10,118 nt of DNA from Terriglobia bacterium (GTDB lineage: Bacteria; Acidobacteriota; Terriglobia; UBA7540): NCBI GenBank assembly GCA_030040515.1, contig JASHTO010000245.1, forward strand, positions 1-10,118. Direction: 5' to 3'. The notes below the pieces were generated by a model. It saw only the letters and a program-made list of their open reading frames with translations. It was not told where the DNA came from and searched no databases. Positions within the stretch are counted from its first letter, which is position 1. Each line of letters starts with the position of its first letter. The position numbers and the translations under genes are program-made. Positions 1 through 6,167 of this stretch are shown piece by piece.

Positions 1-930
1 CAAGCCCTGAGGCGAAAACCCGCCTTGGAAGGCGGCAACCTGTATCTGGGCATGGCCTATATCCATAACAGCAAGTTTGCGGCTTCCATTGCCCCACTGA
101 AGAAAGCCATCGCGATCAATCCCCACCTCCGCCTCGCCTACATCAATCTGGCGGAGAGCTACAGCGAGATCGGGAAGGACGAAGAGGCGGTGCAAACTCT
201 CCAGCATGCCGAACAGGTGTTTCCCGATGACCCTGAAGTGCTCTACAGCCTGGGAACCCTTTACTACAGCCTCATGTTCAAGACTTATGGCAAGATGGCG
301 CACGTCGCCCCCAACTCTTATCGCTACGATCAAGTGATGGGGCAATCTTTTGAAGAACGCGAAGAGTACCCGGCGGCCACGGTCGAATTCCAGAAGGCGA
401 TTAAGGAAAACCCCCATGCCCCCGGTCTTCATTACGCGCTGGGAAATGTGCTATGGCTTCAGGGGCACTGGGCAGAGGCGCGGGAGCAATTTGAAGCGGA
501 ACTGACGATTTCCCCGGAAGACTACCTATCGACCTGGAAGTTGGGAAACAGCTATTTGGAGGAGCACCAGTATGACAAGGCTCTGCCCTACTTGTTAAAA
601 GCTATCCAGCAAAGACCAAGCCTGGGTGAGGCATACCAAGATTTGGGCAGACTTTATATGGAAACCCATGACAACGACCACGCGCTCTATTATTTGAAGA
701 AGGTCGTGCAGATGAATCCCGAAGAGCCCACCCCCCATTACCTGCTCTCCATGACCTATCGACGCCTGGGTGACGTGGAGGATTCGCGCACCGAGATGGG
801 AAAGTTTGAAGAGATGAAGAAGGCAGAAATCGAGCGCCGGTTGCCTCCGGATGCGATGTTCGCAGGCACGGATCGCGCGGCAGGAAAAACTCAATCGCCG
901 GAGACACCGGATCCGCCGAATCCGCAGTAG
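1..930 (+). CDS. TPR repeat protein, 5'-partial (start lies upstream)
   Basis: The reading frame is open from base 1 (QALRRKPAL...) to the TAG at 928-930, so about 309 residues of the C-terminal part are present; the TTG at 25 is internal, not a start. Tetratricopeptide repeats, which form helical protein-binding scaffolds, fill most of it: units are recognisable around residues 11-45, 46-79, 115-148, 149-182, 183-216 and 217-250, with the usual W/L-G-Y-A-P pattern (for example ALGNVLWLQGHWAEAREQFE). A non-canonical segment near residues 80-112 ending in APNSYRYDQVMGQ breaks the array. The tail beyond residue 265 is charged, then Pro/Thr-rich. It is clearly paralogous to the next gene, which shares the same repeat order and the same odd segment. 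That gene is exported, so this one probably is too, but its N-terminus is not visible. Its partner is unknown. Confidence 0.9.
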   Translation, partial: QALRRKPALEGGNLYLGMAYIHNSKFAASIAPLKKAIAINPHLRLAYINLAESYSEIGKDEEAVQTLQHAEQVFPDDPEVLYSLGTLYYSLMFKTYGKMAHVAPNSYRYDQVMGQSFEEREEYPAATVEFQKAIKENPHAPGLHYALGNVLWLQGHWAEAREQFEAELTISPEDYLSTWKLGNSYLEEHQYDKALPYLLKAIQQRPSLGEAYQDLGRLYMETHDNDHALYYLKKVVQMNPEEPTPHYLLSMTYRRLGDVEDSRTEMGKFEEMKKAEIERRLPPDAMFAGTDRAAGKTQSPETPDPPNPQ

Positions 931-995
931 AATTCCTCTTTAGAATTGTCAGTGAGCCCGCTGCGGCTGCGCCTTCCCCACGTGATGCGCGAATT

Positions 996-1052
996 TCGTG
1001 GCACGGGCATCCTGCCCGTGACGCTGACACAGCCTGGAAGGCCTTGCCACGA
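996..1052. repeat. REP-like palindromic intergenic element
   Basis: An 8-bp perfect inverted repeat, TCGTGGCA (996-1003) and TGCCACGA (1045-1052), encloses a second strong hairpin, CACGGGCA / TGCCCGTG (1002-1009 and 1013-1020) with a 3-base TCC loop, and a palindrome AAGGCCTT (1038-1045). The two stems overlap by two bases, so they would be alternative or adjoining folds. GGCACGGGCATCCTGCCCGTG-type palindromes are, to my knowledge, common dispersed intergenic elements in Acidobacteriota, Verrucomicrobiota and Planctomycetota. It lies between the two TPR genes and ends 29 bases before the next start. No T-tract follows, so it is not a canonical intrinsic terminator. Confidence 0.6.
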
Positions 1053-1081
1053 CTTAGTTGCTGTGAACGAAAGGACCTGGA

Positions 1082-2254
1082 ATGAAAATTCATCCAAAAT
1101 GGTCCAAGCTCGCGCGGGTCAGCTTTTTGTCAGCGTCGATCTTCCTCGCGCTGACAACACATCCACGCGCCGAGGGTGCAGCCCAGGCGCCTGAGCAGGG
1201 AACTTCCGAACTTTTCAAAAAAGGTCAAGTTGATGAGGGCGCTGGAAATTTCGCCGCCGCCGAAAGTGATTACCACCAGATTTTGGCCTCCGACCCTGGC
1301 AACCCGGAGGCGCTGAAGAACCTAGGCGTGGTCGAGCAGACCGAGCTCAAGTTCCAAGACTCCATCGAACATTTCAAGCACGTCCTGCGCGGCCACCCGG
1401 AGTATCCGCAGGTAAACTTCTTCCTGGGACTTTCCTATTACGGCCTGCGTGATTGGGATAATGCCTTGACGAGTTTCCGCGAGGAATTAAAGACGCCCGA
1501 TCCGCATCCCGCCACCGAATACTATCTTGCCCTGGCGCTCGAGGCGGAGGGGCACACGGATGAGGCGATCGACGAGTTAAACAAATCAGCCGCCAGGAAT
1601 CCCAACAAAGCTGAAGTGTTTTATGAACTGGCGCGCTTGCATATGGCTGCTTCTCTTCGCGCGATAGAGAAGGTCAGGAAAATCGACCCAGACTCGTTTC
1701 AAAGTCATGCCTTTCTCGGCCAACTTTACGGCGACGAACAACATTATGAAGCAGCCGCCAACGAGTATAAGGCGGCATTGCAAAAGCAGCCTGATGCCCA
1801 GGGTGTCCACTACCCCTTGGGAGTTTGTTACCGCATGTTGCACCAGTACGATGACGCGGAAAAGGAATTCCTGGCAGCCCTTCAAGAGTCGCCGGACAAT
1901 CCAGCGACCAACGAGTCTCTGGGGGAATTGGCGGTTCGCGAGAAGCAATTTGGCAAAGCACTTCCTTACTTGAAGAAAGCTGCTGCCGGTCAACCCAAAG
2001 ACGTGGAAACTCACATACTCCTTGGGCGGTGCTACCTGGGGCAGAACGATTTCCAAAAGGCCCTGGATGAGTTGGAACTCGCTGCTCGCCTGGGCCCCGC
2101 GAATGGCCTGCCCCATTACTTCCTGGCGGAGGTCTACCAGAAGCTGAATCGGCCTGCCGACCGCCAGCGCGAACTTGATCTTTTCAACAAACTTTCTAAC
2201 GCGCGGGAGTCCCCGATATCAGGTGCGGGCGAGAACGAGCCGGCACACCCTTAA
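1082..2254 (+). CDS. Exported TPR repeat protein
   Basis: This 390-residue protein is built almost wholly of tetratricopeptide repeats and should act as a periplasmic or envelope scaffold that binds other proteins. The ATG at 1082 is preceded by GAAAGGA (1069-1075) at 6-base spacing. The N-terminus looks like a Sec signal: basic residues 2-12, a hydrophobic stretch 13-26, then HPRA before E31. TPR units follow from about residue 40 to 375. A degenerate segment near 180-212 (AIEKVRKIDPDSFQSHAFLG) matches the equivalent segment of the upstream TPR gene, and the two C-terminal halves align repeat for repeat, indicating tandem duplication. No enzyme domain is visible. The stop TAA (2252-2254) is also the first three bases of the dispersed element described next. 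The upstream gap of 151 bases carries a palindrome, so co-transcription with the first TPR gene is possible but not certain. Confidence 0.92.
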   Translation: MKIHPKWSKLARVSFLSASIFLALTTHPRAEGAAQAPEQGTSELFKKGQVDEGAGNFAAAESDYHQILASDPGNPEALKNLGVVEQTELKFQDSIEHFKHVLRGHPEYPQVNFFLGLSYYGLRDWDNALTSFREELKTPDPHPATEYYLALALEAEGHTDEAIDELNKSAARNPNKAEVFYELARLHMAASLRAIEKVRKIDPDSFQSHAFLGQLYGDEQHYEAAANEYKAALQKQPDAQGVHYPLGVCYRMLHQYDDAEKEFLAALQESPDNPATNESLGELAVREKQFGKALPYLKKAAAGQPKDVETHILLGRCYLGQNDFQKALDELELAARLGPANGLPHYFLAEVYQKLNRPADRQRELDLFNKLSNARESPISGAGENEPAHP

Positions 2255-2496
2255 TCCATTTGGAGATTTCCCGGCCTCGCCGGCATGGCAGTAAAACCCT
2301 GGCAATGAAGTACAATCTCCGGGCCTACCGAGCACCCCAAAGAGACCCCTCACCTGCCTCGCCCCGGCTGATGAGTACGCCGATTGCGAGCCACCCTCTC
2401 CCGTGGGGAGAGGGTGGCCGGCGGCGGTCGGGTGAGGGGTCTGTTTCCAGGCCCCTTAGAGGGGCTAGGCATTCCAAAGCCTGCCGCTGCCGGGGG
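2252..2496 (+). repeat. Dispersed composite hairpin element, copy 1 (full length)
   Basis: The left block (2252-2291) begins with TAATCC, whose TAA is the stop codon of the TPR gene, and holds a small hairpin CCGGC / GCCGG (2271-2275 and 2279-2283). The right half contains an outer 12-bp perfect inverted repeat AGACCCCTCACC / GGTGAGGGGTCT (2343-2354 and 2431-2442) enclosing a 13-bp perfect stem (2390-2402 and 2406-2418, loop GTG), then a third hairpin GCCCCT / AGGGGC (2451-2456 and 2460-2465). Positions 2358-2402 match copy 3 (9152-9196) at 43 of 45 bases. Together with about 90 bases up to the next start it fills the 330-base gap before the propeller-phosphoesterase gene. No conserved ORF or transposase is seen, so it is non-autonomous (REP/MITE-like) or a structured RNA. 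The right boundary is uncertain by about 15 bases. Confidence 0.8.
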
Positions 2497-2571
2497 AAAC
2501 TAACTAGCGAAACGAAGGCTTGTGCCAAAAGACTCGCCTCCAGCAAGATTTTGTGCCAGCATCTATGGCCC

Positions 2572-2577
2572 GGGGAG
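2572..2577 (+). promoter_or_regulatory. Ribosome binding site deciding the start at 2585
   Basis: GGGGAG lies 7 bases before the ATG at 2585. An in-frame GTG at 2522 would add 21 residues (MPKDSPPARFC...) before the hydrophobic signal segment and has no purine-rich site at a suitable distance, so the ATG is preferred. Confidence 0.65.
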
Positions 2578-2584
2578 AATCCGA

Positions 2585-5350
2585 ATGCGGCGAGTTTGCC
2601 TTTTGATCGTCCTGGTCGTCGTTGGTATATTTCTCGCCATCAAACCACCTTCGCTCATCAAGGCTGGGGGAGAAGCTGGGCCCGCCCTACTTGCAGCCCC
2701 TGCGGGCGCCAGGCCAACTCAAATTGATCGTTCAGGTGAGACCATATTGCCCAACGGCCGGGTGATTACGCCGCTGGGTGTGCAGGTGACAGTGGAGCCG
2801 CACCCTTACGGTTTGGCTCTGAGCCCCGATGGGAACACTTTGGTGACGGCCAATACGGGCACATGGCCCTTCTCGCTTTCCATCATCAGCGCGCTTGGCT
2901 CCCCCACGCCGCAATTGGAGCAAATCCCCCGTGGTTACCCGCCCAAGCACTCCGAAGTGGAGCCTTCCAGCATTTACATGGGGCTTGCCATTGCTCGCGA
3001 CAATCGGACGGTTTTCGTTTCTGAAGGGGACACAGGAAAAATTGACGTCTATGACCTGCATACCCTCCGGAAATCGAAGTCCATTGCCTTCGATGGTGAT
3101 TTCCATGGGAGGAAGTACCATCACAGTTTCACGGGAGCCCTGGCGCTCGCGCCGAATGGCAAACTGCTTTATGCCCTCGATCTCGCGCACTTTGAATTGG
3201 TGGGCATCGACACGCGCAAATGGAAAATTCTATGTCGGGTCGGGACGGGCAGGCTGCCGTTTGCGGTCGCGGTGAGTCCGAACGGTAAGCGGGTCTATGT
3301 TTCCAACGTTGGCACCTACCAATATTCCGTTGTGCCGGGTTTCGATCCGAGACACGAAGGGGGGACCGGGCTGGATTTCCCTCCTTTCGCTACGGGATCG
3401 CAGGAAGCGAAGGATGGAACGGAGATCGAGGGGAAAAAAGTGCCCGGCTTGGGCGATCCCAATGTGCCGGAATCCAATTCCGTTTTTGTTTATGACGCCG
3501 CGGCCGGACCGCCTTCGATTGTGGCCCGCGTTCGTACCGGCCTGGCGATTGGAAGCCAGTCGGTGGGCGGGTCGAGCCCCGGCGCAGTGACTGTTGGACG
3601 AAATCGCGTCTACATCTCCAATTCCGCCCAGGACAGCATCAGCATTTTGGATGCAAAGAAAAACGGTTTAGTCGTTACCACGCGGCTGGAGCCCGCTCCT
3701 GCCGTGGGCGGTCTGCGCGGTGTTTTGCCGTTCGGCCTGGCGCTCAGCCCGGATGAAAAGCGCTTATACATCGCATGCGCCGGAATCAACGCGGTCGCGG
3801 TTTTCGACACTGAGAACAGAGTGGTGCGAGGTTACATTCCGACGGGATGGTTTCCGTCGCGAGTGGCCTTGAGTAATGATGGCCACACACTCTATGTTGA
3901 AAATTCCAAGGGTTTCGGCGCCGGGCCCAACGGCGGTCCCAATTTTAAACGCGGCCCCGAAGGGGACTACATCGGCGACATCATGAAGGGGACGGTATCC
4001 ATCGTCCCCGTCCCTTCGGACGATGATCTCGCGGACCTTACCGACAAGGTTATGCGCAATAATGGCTTTTTCCCCTCCACGGCGATGCAGCCGAGGGCCG
4101 CTGATTTCCCCATCCCCTTGGGTGGCGGCGCCAGCTCGCGGATTCGCCATGTGGTGCTTATCGTCAAGGAAAATCGAACGTTCGATGAGGTCTTTGGTGA
4201 TATTGCGAATGTGGGAGGCCAGCCGGTGAATGGAGACTCGGCGCTGGCGCGCTGGGGATTGGACGCGGAAGTTCGCGACGACGGCGAGCCGACGCTGGAG
4301 AATGTCCGTGTCACGCCCAATCATCATGCGCTTGCCGAGCGCTTCGGCTTGAGCGACAACTTTTATGTGGATTCAGACGTTTCCGTGGACGGTCATCACT
4401 GGCTGGTGGATAGCTATCCCAATGAATGGCTCGAAACGCTCTGGCCCCCCGAATATGGCGGACGCGCAGAATTTTATTACGATGATGATGCGCCCGGCCG
4501 CATGAGCATGGGCGGAGATTCCTCCCTGCGGCCGGAAGATTATCTTGAGGCCGGCTCCCTTTGGGACCATCTGGCACGTCATCGCATCAGCTTCCGAAAT
4601 TACGGCGAAGGCCTGGAAGGCGACGAGGACGAAGGCTTCAAACCCACGGGTCTGCGCTTGGGCATTAATGCCCCCATACCCGGCCCGCTTTTTGCCAATA
4701 CCTCGCGCATCTATCCGATGTTCAATACATCCATTCCTGACCAGTATAGGTTCGAGCAGTTTAAGGCGGAATTCGAGGAAATGTACGCGAGCGGCAGGAA
4801 TCCGTTTCCGCAGTTCATTTACATCTGGCTGCCCAATGATCACACAGCCAGGCCCCGTCCCCAGGATGGATATGCCTATCACGCCTCCTACATGGCCGAC
4901 AACGATTTGGCGCTCGGTAAAATTATTGACCTCCTTTCGCATAGCAGGTTCTGGCCAGAAACGGCCGTCTTCATTACCGAAGACGATGCGCAGAATGGGC
5001 ACGACCACGTGGACGCTCACCGTAGCCTGCTGCTGACCATCAGCCCCTTTTCGCGGCGAGGGGTTTCGCATGTTCACACCAGCATGCTCAGCATTTTGAA
5101 GACGGCCGAGCACATTCTTGGCCTTCCACCCCTGAACGAGTATGATGCCGCCGCCACGGATCTTGCAGATTGCTTTACCGACGTTCCCGATGATTCACCA
5201 TACGAGGCGCTGCCATCCGACATGCGCATTTTCGATCCCGCGAAGGCCCGCGACCCGCTCGATTTCGAGCGCAGCGGAAAGGCGCTTCCGCCCTCGGAGC
5301 CGCTTGACGATCCGGCGCGCATTCGCCGCGAGATGAACGGGAACCACTAA
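2585..5350 (+). CDS. Exported YncE-like beta-propeller / phosphoesterase fusion (alkaline phosphatase superfamily)
   Basis: The 921-residue protein starts at ATG 2585, supported by GGGGAG upstream. Residues 4-19 (VCLLIVLVVVGIFLAI) form a signal peptide or membrane anchor. Residues about 45-500 are a YVTN/YncE-type beta-propeller with repeated 'LALSPDGxxLYV' strands (near 78, 229, 388 and 428). Residues about 520-880 match the PF04185 phosphoesterase family, which includes phospholipase C and acid phosphatase AcpA. Key residues visible are E529-N530 in KENRTFDEVFGD, S600-x-D602-G-H604-H605 and E799-D800-D801 followed by H806-D-H808-x-D810-x-H812. By analogy with AcpA, the E-N and D-D pairs should bind the metal; S600 as nucleophile is my inference. 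This architecture is widely annotated as bifunctional YncE/alkaline phosphatase family protein. It probably hydrolyses a phosphoester outside the cytoplasm; the substrate is unknown. It stands between two copies of the dispersed element and has no obvious operon partner. Confidence 0.9.
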   Translation: MRRVCLLIVLVVVGIFLAIKPPSLIKAGGEAGPALLAAPAGARPTQIDRSGETILPNGRVITPLGVQVTVEPHPYGLALSPDGNTLVTANTGTWPFSLSIISALGSPTPQLEQIPRGYPPKHSEVEPSSIYMGLAIARDNRTVFVSEGDTGKIDVYDLHTLRKSKSIAFDGDFHGRKYHHSFTGALALAPNGKLLYALDLAHFELVGIDTRKWKILCRVGTGRLPFAVAVSPNGKRVYVSNVGTYQYSVVPGFDPRHEGGTGLDFPPFATGSQEAKDGTEIEGKKVPGLGDPNVPESNSVFVYDAAAGPPSIVARVRTGLAIGSQSVGGSSPGAVTVGRNRVYISNSAQDSISILDAKKNGLVVTTRLEPAPAVGGLRGVLPFGLALSPDEKRLYIACAGINAVAVFDTENRVVRGYIPTGWFPSRVALSNDGHTLYVENSKGFGAGPNGGPNFKRGPEGDYIGDIMKGTVSIVPVPSDDDLADLTDKVMRNNGFFPSTAMQPRAADFPIPLGGGASSRIRHVVLIVKENRTFDEVFGDIANVGGQPVNGDSALARWGLDAEVRDDGEPTLENVRVTPNHHALAERFGLSDNFYVDSDVSVDGHHWLVDSYPNEWLETLWPPEYGGRAEFYYDDDAPGRMSMGGDSSLRPEDYLEAGSLWDHLARHRISFRNYGEGLEGDEDEGFKPTGLRLGINAPIPGPLFANTSRIYPMFNTSIPDQYRFEQFKAEFEEMYASGRNPFPQFIYIWLPNDHTARPRPQDGYAYHASYMADNDLALGKIIDLLSHSRFWPETAVFITEDDAQNGHDHVDAHRSLLLTISPFSRRGVSHVHTSMLSILKTAEHILGLPPLNEYDAAATDLADCFTDVPDDSPYEALPSDMRIFDPAKARDPLDFERSGKALPPSEPLDDPARIRREMNGNH

Positions 5351-5351
5351 T

Positions 5352-5466
5352 TAATCCGCTGGGAGATCCCCCGGCTTTGCCGGGGTGGCAGGCTGAGCTT
5401 AACAGTTCCGGGAATCAGTGTGGCCGTGGGGAGATGGTGGCGTTGGGCGAGGCTAGATAGGGCTGG
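5352..5466 (+). repeat. Dispersed composite hairpin element, copy 2 (internally deleted)
   Basis: The left block (5352-5391) aligns without gaps to copy 3 at 35 of 40 bases and to copy 1 at 31 of 40. It carries the best hairpin of the three, CCCCGGC / GCCGGGG (5369-5375 and 5379-5385, loop TTT), and starts one base after the phosphoesterase stop codon. The middle stays collinear with copy 3 as far as CCGTGG (5424-5429, offset 72 in both). The sequence then jumps to the right arm of the main stem: 5424-5441 matches copy 1 at 2401-2418 in 17 of 18 bases. GTTGGGCGAGG and CTAGATAGGGCT afterwards resemble the right end of copy 1. About 77 bases are therefore missing relative to the full element. 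The hairpin lacks a T-tract, so a terminator role is only possible. Confidence 0.7.
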
Positions 5467-5493
5467 ATGTGATTAGAAAACCTAGCTGAGGGG

Positions 5494-6072
5494 GTGCGGG
5501 TCGGCGGAGGAGCGTGGCGACAGGTGGGCCGAGTTCGCGAACTAGTTCGCAATCGTATACGTGGAATCAATGAGTTAGGGGAGAAAATAAAATCTTGGTT
5601 TGCGAACGGCTTGGTGTGGTGGAACGTCATGGATGGCTGGCCGCAAATTTCCGACGCCATCGTGGATTACTATTTCAACAAAAAGCTCGCTTATTATTAC
5701 CTCCGACGCGTGCAGGAGCCGGTTGTCGTCATGGTCGATGAGCCGAAGGACTGGCACTGCCGCGTGGTGGTCGGAGATGATTCACGCGAAGACGCTTCCG
5801 GCCATTATCGCGTTTGGGATGCGGATTCCGGAGAAACTCTTCTGGAAGGTGACTATTCTGTGAAGGCCAACGAAAACCTGGAGCTCGGGCAAATCCCCGT
5901 CTTTCATTCCGGCAAGCGGCTCTTTCTGATCACCTGGACTGCGAATGGAAAAAGTTACGCAAACCATTATTTGCAAGGCATGCCGCCATTTTCTCTTGCT
6001 CAATACAAGGTGTGGCTCGGAAAGATAGCGGCATTGGAGGAGGGATTTGACGCGGCGAGCATCGGGGAGTAA
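5494..6072 (+). pseudogene. C-terminal remnant of a family-2 glycoside hydrolase (beta-mannosidase-like)
   Basis: From about residue 39 of this frame (base 5608) to the TAA at 6070-6072 the protein is typical of the end of GH2 beta-mannosidase-like enzymes. It has the last barrel motif GLVWWNVMDGWPQISDAIVDYYFNKKLAYYYLRR, then a C-terminal beta-sandwich ending in ANHYLQGMPPFSLAQYKVWL. Such enzymes usually have 800 or more residues; the sugar-binding, Ig-like and catalytic barrel parts, with both catalytic glutamates, are absent and nothing upstream encodes them. The frame is open back to 5473 but the first 38 residues (MRVGGGAWRQVG...) do not look like the family, and the GTG at 5494 has no usable ribosome site. 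An ATG at 5629 lies inside the conserved motif. The surviving 155 codons have no frameshift, suggesting recent truncation. The break lies close to the right end of the copy 2 repeat. I recognise the family by motif memory, not by search. Confidence 0.72.
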
Positions 6073-6155
6073 AACGTGAAGATTTGGCTATCTTCTGGCC
6101 CTAGTGCGGGGAAATCATTGGAAATAGAATTTTTCCTCAAAAGAAAATCGAAGGT

Positions 6156-6161
6156 GAGGTG
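6156..6161 (+). promoter_or_regulatory. Ribosome binding site deciding the start at 6168
   Basis: GAGGTG, within AAGGTGAGGTG, lies 6 bases before ATG 6168. The alternative in-frame GTG at 6159 overlaps this site and would add only three residues, so ATG 6168 is the better start. Confidence 0.6.
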
Positions 6162-6167
6162 CTCCAC

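Noticed and set aside
2522..2584. Extended GTG start for the propeller-phosphoesterase
   Set aside because: The ATG at 2585 has a well-spaced GGGGAG and puts the signal peptide at the N-terminus.
2260..2727. 155-residue + strand frame through repeat copy 1
   Set aside because: It is read through the hairpin element and into the signal-peptide region of the next gene in another frame; its composition (Arg/Pro/Ser-rich) is that of translated repeat.
4373..5113. 246-residue open frame on the minus strand opposite the phosphoesterase domain
   Set aside because: It lies entirely within conserved phosphoesterase sequence and shows no protein family features of its own.
5369..5385. Intrinsic terminator after the phosphoesterase gene
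   Set aside because: The 7-bp GC stem is good but is followed by GTGGCAGG rather than a T-run; it is kept as part of the repeat.
5537..5550. LexA/SOS-box reading of GAAC-TA-GTTC
   Set aside because: The Gram-positive-type box has a 4-base spacer; here it is 2, and no SOS gene is nearby.
6125..6130. TAGAAT as a -10 box for the M16 operon
   Set aside because: No convincing -35 element lies 16-18 bases upstream, so I do not call a promoter.
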